Part shown: one piece after another, positions 43,946 to 52,809 of the stretch | Layout: each line of letters begins with the position of its first letter | How positions within the stretch are numbered: the first letter of the stretch is position 1 | Assembly: GCA_027488985.1 (NCBI GenBank) | Contig: JAIYAR010000005.1 | Coordinates: 229,594-293,593, forward strand | Origin: Comamonadaceae bacterium | Lineage (GTDB): Bacteria > Pseudomonadota > Gammaproteobacteria > Burkholderiales > Burkholderiaceae_C | Direction: 5' to 3' | DNA length: 64,000 nucleotides | Translations under genes and position numbers: made by a program | The notes under the pieces: generated by a model | The model's database searches: none | Seen by the model: the letters and a program-made list of their open reading frames with translations, nothing else | Told to the model about the DNA's origin: nothing

Positions 43946-44641
43946 ATGGCGCACTCCAAAACCGAACTGCTGAAAAAAATGTCTGTGAACCCCTGGTTTG
44001 CCGCTTTGCCTTTGGCGGAGCGCAAGGCCATGTTGGCAGTTACCAGCTTACAAATCGTGTCTGTGGGCGATGTGGTGTACCGCAAGGGCGATCTGTCCGG
44101 ATCCTTCTATGGAGTGCTGGACGGCTTGTTGCGTGTGTCTGCGTCCGGAGAGGATGGCCGCGAGGGCATTCTTTCGGTATTGGAGTCGGGCAATTGGTTC
44201 GGCGAAACCACCTTGCTGGACGGGCAGCCCCGTCCTCATGACGTGACGGTACTGCAGGCGGGAGAGTTACTGGTGATCGCGCCCGCGGACTTCAAACGTC
44301 TGATGCGGAGGCTGGGTTTTGCCCATGGTATGGCGGCTCTGCTGACCGCCCGCGTGCGAGGATTGTTTGGCCTGGTGGAAGACACCATGTTGCGGTCCAT
44401 CCGGATGCGGGTTGCGCGACGGCTGATCTCCCTCGCCAAAGGCGACATGACCATGGCGGCGCAGACCCGGCAGGGGGTGCAGGTTTCCCACGAAGAGCTG
44501 GCCATGATGCTCGGGGTGACCCGCCAGACGCTGGCCAAAGAGCTCAAATATTTTGTGCGCGAAGGTGTTTTGCAATTGGGATACGGGCACATTGATTTTC
44601 TGGATACCCATCTTTTGCTGCGAGAGGCCGGACTCAGCTGA
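43946..44641 (+). CDS. Crp/Fnr-family transcriptional regulator
   Basis: The 231-residue protein has a cyclic-nucleotide-binding-type barrel (VVYRKGDLSGSFYGVLDGLLRVS, GNWFGETTLLDGQPRPHDVTVLQAGELLVI) and a winged helix (VSHEELAMMLGVTRQTLAKELKYFVREG). I prefer the ATG at 43946, with GGGGGA just upstream, to the GTG at 43934. It is divergent from the aldolase-GMC operon and probably regulates it. Confidence 0.9.
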   Translation: MAHSKTELLKKMSVNPWFAALPLAERKAMLAVTSLQIVSVGDVVYRKGDLSGSFYGVLDGLLRVSASGEDGREGILSVLESGNWFGETTLLDGQPRPHDVTVLQAGELLVIAPADFKRLMRRLGFAHGMAALLTARVRGLFGLVEDTMLRSIRMRVARRLISLAKGDMTMAAQTRQGVQVSHEELAMMLGVTRQTLAKELKYFVREGVLQLGYGHIDFLDTHLLLREAGLS

Positions 44642-44791
44642 GTGCGTTGGTCCGGCAGGGCTGCACAACACTGCCAAGGGTTTGAGCGCGGTGGCTGGCT
44701 GAAAACGGGGCAGGCCGGTAAAATCGCGCCCTCCCTTCTCTGATTGCGCCGGCCGGACACGCACTGTGGTCCGCCCCCGCGCCCCCTTGCC

Positions 44792-46837
44792 ATGTTGTAC
44801 CCACAAGAATTCGACGTCATCGTTGTCGGCGGCGGCCATGCCGGAACCGAAGCTGCACTCGCGGCTGCCCGCATGGGCTGCAAAACCCTGCTGCTCTCCC
44901 ACAACATCGAGACCTTGGGCCAGATGAGCTGTAACCCTAGCATCGGCGGCATCGGCAAGGGCCACCTGGTCAAAGAGGTGGACGCCATGGGTGGCGCGAT
45001 GGCGTTGGCGACCGACGAGGCGGGCATCCAGTTCCGTATTCTCAATTCCAGTAAAGGTCCGGCGGTGCGGGCCACCCGTGCGCAGGCAGACCGCGTGCTC
45101 TACAAAGCCGCCATCCGGCGCATGCTGGAAAACCAACCCAACCTCTCTCTGTTTCAGCAAGCGGTCGATGACCTGATGGTCGAGGGCGACCGGGTGGTGG
45201 GCGCAGTCACGCAGGTGGGCATCCGATTCAGGGGTAAGACGGTAGTGCTGACGGCCGGCACCTTCCTGGATGGCAAGATTCACGTGGGCCTGAACAACTA
45301 TGCCGCTGGTCGGGCAGGGGACCCACCCGCAGTGTCCTTGTCCGCCCGGCTCAAAGAACTGAAGTTGCCCCAAGGCCGCTTGAAGACTGGCACCCCGCCG
45401 CGCATTGATGGCCGCAGCATCGACTTCAGCAAATGCATCATCCAGCCCGGTGACGGCGTGCCCGGCGGCATGAGCGATGTGATGCCGGTGGTGAGTTTCA
45501 TGGGCAATGTGGCCATGCACCCGCAGCAAGTGCCCTGCTGGATCACCCACACCAACGAGCGCACGCACGACATCATTCGCAGCGGCTTCGACCGCAGCCC
45601 GATGTTCACCGGCAAGATCGAGGGCGTGGGTCCGCGCTACTGCCCGAGCGTGGAAGACAAGATCAACCGCTTTGCCGACAAAGACAGTCATCAGATTTTT
45701 CTCGAACCCGAGGGCCTGACCACCCACGAGTACTACCCCAACGGCATCAGTACCAGCCTGCCCTTCGACATTCAGTACGAATTGGTGCGCAGCATGGCCG
45801 GCTTGGAGAACGCGCACATCCTGCGCCCCGGTTACGCCATCGAGTACGACTACTTTGACCCGCGCTCGCTCAAGGGCAGTTTTGAGACGCGCCAGATCGG
45901 CGGCCTGTTCTTTGCCGGCCAGATCAATGGCACTACTGGTTATGAAGAGGCAGCAGCGCAAGGCATGTTTGCCGGCATCAATGCCGCACTGCAAGTGCGC
46001 GCCATGGGTGGTGGCGATGCGACCCTGAGTGCGGCGGGCGGCGCCAGCTACAGCGGCGACACCTGGTTGCCCGGTCGCGACCAGGCCTACTTGGGCGTGC
46101 TGGTGGATGACCTGATTACCAAGGGCGTGACCGAGCCTTACCGCATGTTCACCAGCCGGGCTGAGTTCCGCCTGCAACTGCGCGAAGACAATGCCGATGC
46201 CCGCTTGACCGAAGTAGGGCGCGAGCTGGGCCTGGTGGACAACGCGCGATGGGATGCCTTCTGCCGCAAGCGCGATGCTGTTTCACGTGAAACAGAACGC
46301 CTACGCAGCATCTGGGTGAACCCCCGCAACTTGGCTGCTGACGAATCCGAGCGGGTGCTGGGCAAGTCCATCGAGCATGAGTACAACCTCGCGGACCTGC
46401 TGCGCCGCCCGAATGTGAGTTACGGCGGCTTGATGTCGCTAGACCATGGCAAATACGCCAACCGTGATTTGCTGGACACTGTTTCACGTGAAACAGCGGG
46501 CTTGCCTGCGATAGATGCGGCGGAAGTGGCTTTTGTGGCTGCGGTAGTAGAGCAGGTGGAAATCGCCGCTAAGTATTCCGGCTATATCAATCGCCAAAGG
46601 GACGAAGTTGAGCGCGCCGCCCATTACGAAAACCTGCGGCTGCCGGATGACCTCGACTATATGCAAGTCACGGCCCTGAGCATCGAGGCTCGCCAGCGCC
46701 TGAGCAAGTACAAGCCTGAAACTCTGGGGCAGGCATCGCGCCTGTCCGGCATTACGCCAGCCACGATTTCGCTGTTGATGATCCACTTGAAGAAGGGCAA
46801 CTTCCGCGGCTTCGCTGAGAAGGCGGAAGTCGTATGA
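44792..46837 (+). CDS. mnmG: tRNA uridine-5-carboxymethylaminomethyl modification enzyme MnmG (GidA)
   Basis: A 681-residue FAD enzyme with [19 protein letters not shown] at the N-terminus, [19 protein letters not shown], and the conserved [11 protein letters not shown] and [16 protein letters not shown] segments. With MnmE it installs the cmnm5 group at wobble uridine 34. The start at 44792 ([15 protein letters not shown]) fits the family. Two perfect parS sites lie within the coding region; each encodes VSRET in the same frame (~residues 497-501 and 564-568), and the protein is somewhat longer than usual. Confidence 0.97.
   Translation: MLYPQEFDVIVVGGGHAGTEAALAAARMGCKTLLLSHNIETLGQMSCNPSIGGIGKGHLVKEVDAMGGAMALATDEAGIQFRILNSSKGPAVRATRAQADRVLYKAAIRRMLENQPNLSLFQQAVDDLMVEGDRVVGAVTQVGIRFRGKTVVLTAGTFLDGKIHVGLNNYAAGRAGDPPAVSLSARLKELKLPQGRLKTGTPPRIDGRSIDFSKCIIQPGDGVPGGMSDVMPVVSFMGNVAMHPQQVPCWITHTNERTHDIIRSGFDRSPMFTGKIEGVGPRYCPSVEDKINRFADKDSHQIFLEPEGLTTHEYYPNGISTSLPFDIQYELVRSMAGLENAHILRPGYAIEYDYFDPRSLKGSFETRQIGGLFFAGQINGTTGYEEAAAQGMFAGINAALQVRAMGGGDATLSAAGGASYSGDTWLPGRDQAYLGVLVDDLITKGVTEPYRMFTSRAEFRLQLREDNADARLTEVGRELGLVDNARWDAFCRKRDAVSRETERLRSIWVNPRNLAADESERVLGKSIEHEYNLADLLRRPNVSYGGLMSLDHGKYANRDLLDTVSRETAGLPAIDAAEVAFVAAVVEQVEIAAKYSGYINRQRDEVERAAHYENLRLPDDLDYMQVTALSIEARQRLSKYKPETLGQASRLSGITPATISLLMIHLKKGNFRGFAEKAEVV
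46279..46294. promoter_or_regulatory. parS site 1 (inside mnmG)
   Basis: TGTTTCACGTGAAACA is a perfect 16-base match to the universal ParB-binding centromere consensus. It reads as codons for VSRET in mnmG. Confidence 0.95.
46480..46495. promoter_or_regulatory. parS site 2 (inside mnmG)
   Basis: A second perfect TGTTTCACGTGAAACA, 201 bases from the first and in the same codon phase. Confidence 0.95.
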
Positions 46838-47508
46838 GCGCCAGTCACTTGGAGCAACTGGGTAAAGCGGCCTCATCATTGGGTTTGAATCTGGATGCGG
46901 CCCAGCAAGGCGCATTGCTGGAGTACCTCGCCCTGATCCAGAAATGGACCAGGGTCTACAACCTGACGGCGGTGCGCAATCCGGATGAGATGCTCACGCA
47001 TCACTTGTTGGACAGTCTGTCGGTAATCGCGCCTTTGCAGAAGCAGCTCTCTGTTTTGAAAGAGCAGGGCGTTTGCGGTGACAAGCCCCGCTTGCTGGAT
47101 GTGGGTTCAGGTGCTGGGCTGCCCGGTATCGTGATTGCCATTTGCTGCTCGCACATCACCGTGGACTGTGTCGATACGGTGGCCAAGAAGGCTGCGTTCA
47201 TTCAGCAGGTGGCCGTGACCTTGAAGCTGCCTAACTTGCGTGGCATCCATGCGCGGGTAGAAAGTTTGACCGAGCCTTATGACGTGGTGAGCTCGCGTGC
47301 CTTTGCTTCTTTGGTGGATTTCACCACTTGGTCCGAGAAAGCCTTGGCAGGGCAGGGTGTGTGGATGGGCATGAAGGGCAAGCATCCTGCGGACGAAATG
47401 TCTGCGCTGCCTGCATCCGTTGAAGTGTTTCACGTGGAACAGCTTGCGGTGCCTGGGTTGGATGCAGAGCGGTGTATTGTGTGGATGCGGAAGAGGGTGC
47501 TGGTTTAG
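46834..47508 (+). CDS. rsmG: 16S rRNA (guanine-527-N7)-methyltransferase RsmG (GidB)
   Basis: The 224-residue methyltransferase has [26 protein letters not shown] followed by the SAM-binding motif [17 protein letters not shown]. Its ATG overlaps the mnmG stop by four bases, so the two are translationally coupled. A near-consensus parS lies near its 3' end. Confidence 0.96.
   Translation: MSASHLEQLGKAASSLGLNLDAAQQGALLEYLALIQKWTRVYNLTAVRNPDEMLTHHLLDSLSVIAPLQKQLSVLKEQGVCGDKPRLLDVGSGAGLPGIVIAICCSHITVDCVDTVAKKAAFIQQVAVTLKLPNLRGIHARVESLTEPYDVVSSRAFASLVDFTTWSEKALAGQGVWMGMKGKHPADEMSALPASVEVFHVEQLAVPGLDAERCIVWMRKRVLV
47426..47441. promoter_or_regulatory. parS site 3 (inside rsmG, one mismatch)
   Basis: TGTTTCACGTGGAACA differs from the consensus at one position, as is common for secondary parS sites. 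It encodes FHVEQ in RsmG. Confidence 0.85.
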
Positions 47509-47535
47509 AGCCATTGCTTTCTGTTCTGGTGTGAG

Positions 47536-47627
47536 GGTTGGGTGGGGTTGCGCGTTTTGCTCCGTGTCCCCCGCCCGCTGTGCGGGCTCCTCCTTGACCT
47601 GCGCAAAACACGCAACCCCACCCAACC
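47536..47627 (-). repeat. Structured hairpin element, copy 1
   Basis: The arms 47536-47560 and 47603-47627 are complementary at 24 of 25 positions, and the one exception becomes a G-U pair in minus-strand RNA. Between them is a 37-base core (47564-47600) shared with copy 2 in inverted orientation (34 of 37 identical). The core includes an AAGGAGGAG segment and an inner six-pair hairpin. It starts 28 bases after the rsmG stop. Confidence 0.8.
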
Positions 47628-47682
47628 TGCCACCTCGGTAGGAGCTGCCAAACAATTGAATGCCTACCTATTCTTCGCGGCA

Positions 47683-47772
47683 GCGTGGCAGGGGCACGCC
47701 CCAAAGTGAGGTCAAGGAGGAGCCTGCGCAGCAGGCGGGGGACACGAACGGCGGGGTGTGCCCCTGCCACGC
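47683..47772 (+). repeat. Structured hairpin element, copy 2
   Basis: The arms 47683-47702 and 47753-47772 pair at all 20 positions in plus-strand RNA, one pair being G-U. Their sequence is unrelated to the arms of copy 1. The core 47709-47745 (AGGTCAAGGAGGAGCC...GGGGGACAC) matches copy 1. The inner stem changes C-G to T-A relative to copy 1, so pairing is kept. Confidence 0.8.
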
Positions 47773-47815
47773 CGCGAGCCCAGCACACCCGTCTGCGAGT
47801 AATGCATGCCAAACA

Positions 47816-47831
47816 GGTTTCACGTGAAACA
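47816..47831. promoter_or_regulatory. parS site 4 (intergenic)
   Basis: GGTTTCACGTGAAACA matches the parS consensus except at the outermost base. It lies in the 421-base gap between rsmG and the LysE gene. Apart from this site and the two hairpin elements, I see nothing else in that gap. Confidence 0.9.
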
Positions 47832-47929
47832 ACACTCTGGCGACCTGAGTACCTCAGCAACCACAATGCGAATCCTCGTCGCAAAGTTTCCAACGTAAAC
47901 TCGACACCCACCTCCACGAAAGTACTCCC

Positions 47930-48550
47930 ATGCTCGGCATCACCGATTACGGCACCTTTGTCATCACCATCATCGTGTTCCTCGCCATCCCTGGTCCCGG
48001 CAATCTGGCTTTGGTGACGTCTACCAGCAAGGGTGGGATAGCTGGCGGACTGGCCGCCACCCTCGGGGTGATTCTGGGCGACCAAGTACTAATGTGGTCC
48101 GCAGTAGCAGGTGTGGCGGCGTTGCTGGCTGCTTACCCTGAAGCCTTCCATGCCGTGCAGTGGGCAGGCGCCGCTTACCTAGCTTGGTTGGGTTACAAAA
48201 TGCTCACCGCCAAACCCGGTGCCGCACCGGTGCTCAACATCAAGCCCGGCCAATACCTTCGCCAGGCACTGCTCATCACCTTGCTCAACCCCAAGGCCAT
48301 CCTGTTTTACATGGCGTTCTTTCCCCTGTTTGTGGACCGCGCTAGTCAGCAAGGGCTGGTGACCTACGGAGTTATGGCCGCGACGATTGCTTTTTTGACT
48401 TTCCTCTATGGCCTGGGCGCCACGCTGCTGACCCACTTTCTGGCTGAACGTATGCGTGCCAACCCTCGCATGGGCCGCATTCTGGAAAAAGTGGCAGGCC
48501 TGTTTCTGGTGGGCTTCGGCATCAAGCTGGCCTTGCAGTCCGCCAAGTAA
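47930..48550 (+). CDS. LysE/RhtB-family amino acid exporter
   Basis: A 206-residue membrane protein with five to six helices and the family landmarks IPGPGNLALVTSTSKGG near the N-terminus, WAGAAYLAWLGYKML and LLNPKAILFYMAFFPLFV. It exports an amino acid or homoserine lactone-like compound. It interrupts the usual rsmG-parA neighbourhood. Confidence 0.93.
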   Translation: MLGITDYGTFVITIIVFLAIPGPGNLALVTSTSKGGIAGGLAATLGVILGDQVLMWSAVAGVAALLAAYPEAFHAVQWAGAAYLAWLGYKMLTAKPGAAPVLNIKPGQYLRQALLITLLNPKAILFYMAFFPLFVDRASQQGLVTYGVMAATIAFLTFLYGLGATLLTHFLAERMRANPRMGRILEKVAGLFLVGFGIKLALQSAK

Positions 48551-48595
48551 TTTCCCGGTTGAGTCTGTTTTCCGTTTTCACACCCTGAGCGTCCT

Positions 48596-49381
48596 ATGGC
48601 CAAAATCTTCTGCGTTGCCAACCAAAAAGGTGGCGTCGGCAAAACCACTACCACCGTCAACCTGGCCGCAGGTCTGGCCAAAGTCGGGCAGCGGGTGTTG
48701 ATGATCGACCTCGACCCCCAAGGCAACGCCACCATGGGCTCGGGCGTGGATAAGCGCAAACTCGAACTCACGGTGTATGACGTGTTGCTGGAATCCGCCA
48801 CGGTGGCCGAAGCCCGCACCCAAAGCGAGAAGTTGATCGAAGGTGGATGCAGCTACGACATCCTGGGTGCCAACCGCGAACTGGCGGGTGCCGAGGTGGA
48901 AATGGTGGAGCTGGAACGGCGTGAGCGCCGCCTCAAGCAGGCGCTGGCCGTGGTGGACCATGAATACGACTTCGTACTCATCGACTGCCCCCCCTCTTTG
49001 AGCATGCTCACCCTCAACGGTCTCTGCTGCGCCCATGGCGTGATCGTGCCCATGCAGTGCGAGTACTTCGCCCTCGAAGGCCTGACCGACCTGGTCAACA
49101 CCATCAAGCAGGTGAAGGCCAACCTCAACGACGACCTGCAAATCATCGGCTTGCTGCGGGTGATGTTTGACCCCCGCATAACCTTGCAGAACCAGGTGAG
49201 CGATCAACTCAAGGCTCACTTCGGTGACAAGGTGTTCGACACCGTCATTCCCCGCAACGTGCGTCTGGCAGAGGCGCCTAGTTATGGTGTCCCCGGTGTG
49301 GTGTTCGACCCCAACTCCAAGGGTGCACAGTCCTTCGTGACCTTCGCGCAAGAGATGGTGGACCGCATCCACACCATGTAA
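48596..49381 (+). CDS. parA: Chromosome partitioning ATPase ParA
   Basis: The 261-residue protein has the deviant Walker [19 protein letters not shown] at residues ~10-27, DCPPSLSMLTLNGL as Walker B and switch region, and the basic DNA-binding surface typical of Soj. With ParB and the nearby parS sites it segregates the origin region. Confidence 0.97.
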   Translation: MAKIFCVANQKGGVGKTTTTVNLAAGLAKVGQRVLMIDLDPQGNATMGSGVDKRKLELTVYDVLLESATVAEARTQSEKLIEGGCSYDILGANRELAGAEVEMVELERRERRLKQALAVVDHEYDFVLIDCPPSLSMLTLNGLCCAHGVIVPMQCEYFALEGLTDLVNTIKQVKANLNDDLQIIGLLRVMFDPRITLQNQVSDQLKAHFGDKVFDTVIPRNVRLAEAPSYGVPGVVFDPNSKGAQSFVTFAQEMVDRIHTM

Positions 49382-49385
49382 TCCC

Positions 49386-49985
49386 ATGGGTACCGCAAGC
49401 TACACCACTCTCTTGTTGCCCGGCTGGCAGAACTCCGGCCCGGCCCACTGGCAAAGCCGCTGGGAGGCCTTGCATGGCTTTACCCGTGTGCAGCAGCACG
49501 ACTGGATGCAGCCTCTGCGCGGGGACTGGATGATGCAGCTGGAAGAAGCCGTGCTGGTCGCGCCCACCCCTGTGGTGCTGGTGGCGCACAGCCTGGGCTG
49601 CATACTCACCGCCGCTTGGGCCCAACATTCGCAGAACACCCACCGCGTGAAAGCGGCCTTTTTGGTTGGGCCTGGTGACCCGGAGCGGGAAGAACTGCAG
49701 GCGCCGCTCAAGAGCTGGTGGCCTGTCGTCATGGACAAGTTGCCCTTCACCGCCGAGCTGCTCGGCAGCCGCAACGACCCTTACTGCAGCTTTGAGCGGG
49801 CACAACAATTCGCCGCCGCCTGGGGAGCCGACTTGGTGGACTGCGGAAATGCTGGTCACCTGAATGCCGATTCCGGCTTGGGTGACTGGCCCGAAGGGCT
49901 GTCCCGGCTGCAGGCACTGGTAGCTAACAACAAGATTTCATTGAAAACCGACAACGCTCCGCCGGGCCGTCCCAAGGCGCGTTAG
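49386..49985 (+). CDS. RBBP9/YdeN-family serine hydrolase
   Basis: This 199-residue alpha/beta hydrolase opens TTLLLPGWQNSGPAHWQSRWE, has the nucleophile Ser in VLVAHSLGCILTA, and ends with a His in GNAGHLNADSGLG. It sits between parA and parB, 4 bases after the parA stop, so it is probably co-transcribed with them. Its role is unknown. The last codons (DNAPPGRPKAR) lie in one arm of an inverted repeat, suggesting that the C-terminus was extended by a repeat. Confidence 0.88.
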   Translation: MGTASYTTLLLPGWQNSGPAHWQSRWEALHGFTRVQQHDWMQPLRGDWMMQLEEAVLVAPTPVVLVAHSLGCILTAAWAQHSQNTHRVKAAFLVGPGDPEREELQAPLKSWWPVVMDKLPFTAELLGSRNDPYCSFERAQQFAAAWGADLVDCGNAGHLNADSGLGDWPEGLSRLQALVANNKISLKTDNAPPGRPKAR

Positions 49986-50024
49986 GCCCGATGGGGGGCA
50001 GCGACCCGCAAAGCGGCGGAGCGT
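49954..50024. repeat. Inverted repeat at the hydrolase 3' end
   Basis: ACGCTCCGCCG (49954-49964) and CGGCGGAGCGT (50014-50024) are exact reverse complements with 49 bases between them, spanning the hydrolase stop codon and reaching toward parB. It may be a mobile intergenic repeat or a processing hairpin. Confidence 0.6.
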
Positions 50025-50054
50025 GAGGGAAACATACATCAGAGGAATAGAAAC

Positions 50055-51014
50055 ATGGTTACGAAAAAACCCAAAGGCTTGGGCATGGGCCTGGAAGCTC
50101 TGCTGGGGCCCAAAGTCGTGGATGCGCCTGCAGCCGACACCAGCCTTGCGACTTCCACCACGCCCAGCACCTTGCTGTTGGCCGACATGGTGGCGGGCGT
50201 CTATCAGCCGCGCACCCGCATGGACGAGGGTGCCCTGTACGAGCTGGCAGAGAGCATCAAGGCACAGGGCATCATGCAACCGATCCTGGTTCGCAAGCTC
50301 GACGAGGCCGATGCCGCCAAGCATATTGGCGACGGCCGCAAGCGCGCCATCTATGAAATCATCGCCGGTGAACGCCGCTTCCGCGCTGCCAAGTTGGCCG
50401 GCCTGACGGAGGTGCCAGTGCTGGTGCGCGACGTGCCCAACGAGGCCGCCGCCGCCATGGCGCTGATCGAGAACATCCAGCGCGAAGACCTGAACCCGCT
50501 GGAAGAAGCGCAGGGCCTGCAGCGCCTGATCCGGGAATTCGGCCTCACCCACGAAACCGCGGCCCAAGCTGTGGGCCGTTCGCGCAGCGCAGCGAGCAAC
50601 CTGCTGCGCCTCTTGAACCTGGCCGATCCGGTGCAGACCATGCTGATGGCAGGCGATATCGACATGGGCCACGCCCGTGCTCTGCTGGCACTGGACCGGG
50701 GCACACAGATCACTGCGGCCAACCAGATCGCCACCAAAAAAATGTCTGTGCGCGAAGCTGAAAGTTTGGTCAAAAAGCTCAGTGCAGAGTTCTCGCTCAA
50801 GCCCCAAAAGCCGGCCAAGGAAAAGTCGCGTGACATCAAGCGCGTGGAAGAAGAACTCTCGGACTTGCTCATGGCTCAGGTGGATGTGCACATCAAAAAG
50901 CGCGTCAAACGCCATGGCCGTTTCGAGGAAATGGGTGAAGTGGTGATCCAGTTCGGCTCGCTGGATGAGCTCAACGGCCTGATTGACCGCTTGGCTCCGG
51001 GCGGCAACCGCTAA
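50055..51014 (+). CDS. parB: Chromosome partitioning protein ParB
   Basis: A 319-residue CTP-dependent parS-binding clamp. The N-terminal ParA-interacting segment (KKPKGLGMGLEALLG) and the CTP-binding box GERRFRAAKLAG are present. So is the helix-turn-helix (HETAAQAVGRSRSAASNLLRLL), followed by a C-terminal dimerisation domain. GAGGAA precedes the ATG. Four parS sites lie 2-4 kb upstream. Confidence 0.97.
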   Translation: MVTKKPKGLGMGLEALLGPKVVDAPAADTSLATSTTPSTLLLADMVAGVYQPRTRMDEGALYELAESIKAQGIMQPILVRKLDEADAAKHIGDGRKRAIYEIIAGERRFRAAKLAGLTEVPVLVRDVPNEAAAAMALIENIQREDLNPLEEAQGLQRLIREFGLTHETAAQAVGRSRSAASNLLRLLNLADPVQTMLMAGDIDMGHARALLALDRGTQITAANQIATKKMSVREAESLVKKLSAEFSLKPQKPAKEKSRDIKRVEEELSDLLMAQVDVHIKKRVKRHGRFEEMGEVVIQFGSLDELNGLIDRLAPGGNR

Positions 51015-51036
51015 TCACGGTACAACTCAAGCATTT

Positions 51037-51081
51037 GCTATGAAAACAGGAGCTGCTCGCGCATATTCCATGAGTGCTAGC
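51037..51081 (-). repeat. Comamonadaceae-type intergenic repeat, copy 6
   Basis: The only copy in reverse orientation. On the minus strand it reads GCTAGCACTCATGGAATATG, then CGCGAGCAGC, with GCTCCTGTTTTCATAGC at its end. It lies between parB and the methyltransferase gene. Confidence 0.85.
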
Positions 51082-51102
51082 GGCATTTTTCCCCTATAGA
51101 TC

Positions 51103-51879
51103 ATGCGTCGCCTCAACCCTGCCCATTGGCTATGGCCGTTGCCTGCGGTGCTGGCGTGGGCCCTGTGTTGGGCTGTGTTTCGCGAGCTGCTGGGGCAGGG
51201 CATGGCCTTGCAATGGGCGCTGGGTTTGAGCAGTGCATTGGGCGTGGCCTGCAGCTTGTGGGGCGCCACCTGGTGGCGGCGCTTGTTGATTGCGGGTGGT
51301 TTTCCCTTGTCGCTGGCAGCCAGCCTGTCGGCCTTGGGGGCGGACTCCTTGCCAGCTTGGGCCTGGTTGCTGCCTTTGGGGCTGTTGCTCTTGGTTTATC
51401 CGGTGAACGCCTGGCGCGATGCACCGCTCTTTCCCACCCCGCCCAATGCGCTGGTTGATTTGCCGAGGCACGCTCCTTTGCCCCAAGGCGCCCATGTGCT
51501 CGATGCTGGTTGCGGCCTGGGCCATGGCCTTCAGGCGCTGCGTTTGGCTTATCCGCAAGCTGAGCTGCACGGCATGGAGTGGAGTTGGCCTCTTCGTTTG
51601 CTCTGCGGGTTGCGCTGCCCTTGGGCCCGCGTCACCCGGGCAGATATCTGGAAAGCGAACTGGGCCAGCTATGACATGGTGTACCTGTTCCAGCGCCCTG
51701 AGAGCATGGAGCGCGCCGTGGCCAAGGCCCGCGCCGAGCTGCGGCCGGGCGCTTGGCTGGTGAGTTTGGACTTCGAAGCAACAACTTCCACACCGCGCGC
51801 CAGCTGGCGCGCACCCGGTGGCAAAATGGTGTGGCTGTACCAGGCGCCTCTGCCGGTGCCCCCAGGAGAATCTGCATGA
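51103..51879 (+). CDS. Membrane-anchored class I SAM-dependent methyltransferase
   Basis: The 258-residue protein has four N-terminal hydrophobic helices (to about residue 105) followed by a methyltransferase domain with GAHVLDAGCGLGHGLQALRLAYP as SAM motif I. The domain is short and acts at the inner face of the membrane; the substrate is unknown. Its stop overlaps the start of the HD protein (ATGA), so they are coupled. Confidence 0.85.
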   Translation: MRRLNPAHWLWPLPAVLAWALCWAVFRELLGQGMALQWALGLSSALGVACSLWGATWWRRLLIAGGFPLSLAASLSALGADSLPAWAWLLPLGLLLLVYPVNAWRDAPLFPTPPNALVDLPRHAPLPQGAHVLDAGCGLGHGLQALRLAYPQAELHGMEWSWPLRLLCGLRCPWARVTRADIWKANWASYDMVYLFQRPESMERAVAKARAELRPGAWLVSLDFEATTSTPRASWRAPGGKMVWLYQAPLPVPPGESA

Positions 51880-52622
51880 CCAACACTAGCTCTGCCCCTC
51901 ACACTGACGCCGACGAAGCCCTGCACGCGGCACAGGTTGTGGTGTTTGCTTTGGCCACGCTGGCCGAGCTGCGCGACTCTGACACCGAGAGCCACCTCCT
52001 GCGGGTTCAGAACTACGTGCGCGCCCTGTGCGGCGAGTTGCAAAGGAACCCCGCCTATGCCGCCGCGTTGACTCCGGCCTACGTCGAGACACTGGTAGGC
52101 AGCGTACCCATGTACGACATGGGCACCATCGGCATTCCGGACCGTATCCTGCTCAAACCCGGCCGCCTGACCCCGGATGAGATCGCCATCATGCGCACCC
52201 ACACCACGCTGGGCCACGACGCACTGGTGCGGGCGGAAAAGACCTTGGGCCGTGTGTCACCGTTGCTGACAATCGCCAAAGAACTCACCCTGTGCCACCA
52301 GGAAAAATGGGATGGCACCGGCTATCCCAAGGGGTTGTGGGGCGAACAGATTCCGTTGTCTGCCCGCATCGTGGCACTGGCCGATGTGTTTGATGCGCTG
52401 ATCAGCAACAAGGTCTACAAGGACGGCGTGTCTGTGGACCGCGCGGTGGAAATCATCACGGAAGCCCGCGGCGCGCATTTTGACCCCGCGCTGGTAGACG
52501 CGTTTATCGCGGTGCAAGACACCTTCCGCGGCATTGCCGTGCGCCATGCCGATACGGATGCCGACATGCAGCAGAAGATCGAATACATGGCCAATGCCAT
52601 CGCCGAAGTCGCGGTGTTGTAA
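51876..52622 (+). CDS. HD-GYP-like domain protein with altered active site
   Basis: A 248-residue stand-alone HD-GYP-type domain. ESHLLRVQNYVRAL and HQEKWDGTGYPKGL (the GYP loop) are present, but the usual HDIGK is changed to YDMGT in MYDMGTIGIPDRILL. Loss of the metal-binding His and the Lys suggests reduced or no c-di-GMP phosphodiesterase activity. I chose the ATG at 51876 (CAGGAGAA upstream, four-base overlap with the methyltransferase). Confidence 0.85.
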   Translation: MTNTSSAPHTDADEALHAAQVVVFALATLAELRDSDTESHLLRVQNYVRALCGELQRNPAYAAALTPAYVETLVGSVPMYDMGTIGIPDRILLKPGRLTPDEIAIMRTHTTLGHDALVRAEKTLGRVSPLLTIAKELTLCHQEKWDGTGYPKGLWGEQIPLSARIVALADVFDALISNKVYKDGVSVDRAVEIITEARGAHFDPALVDAFIAVQDTFRGIAVRHADTDADMQQKIEYMANAIAEVAVL

Positions 52623-52809
52623 CTCCAGCGCAGTTTTCCCTCGGGCAATTGCCGGGTTGTGAACCCCGGCACCATGTTTCGCCAGTGCCTAACGTCAGGT
52701 AAGCCTTTGTAAGCCGCGTTGCAGCCTGTCAGCAGCGGGCTATTTTGCGTGTTCTCTCTCTGACAATCCGCCGTCCTTGCACACGGTAGATGCAGGGCGG
52801 AGACATGGC

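Noticed and set aside
44267-46177. 636-codon open frame on the minus strand
   Set aside because: Shadow of mnmG and of the Crp/Fnr gene; no domains.
47107-48085. Minus-strand frames encoding KEEPAQRAGDT-like peptides
   Set aside because: They are translations of the structured repeat core and of rsmG antisense; not genes.
52630-52680. Hairpin GCCGGG...CCCGGC after the HD-GYP-like gene
   Set aside because: No U-tract follows, so I do not call a terminator.
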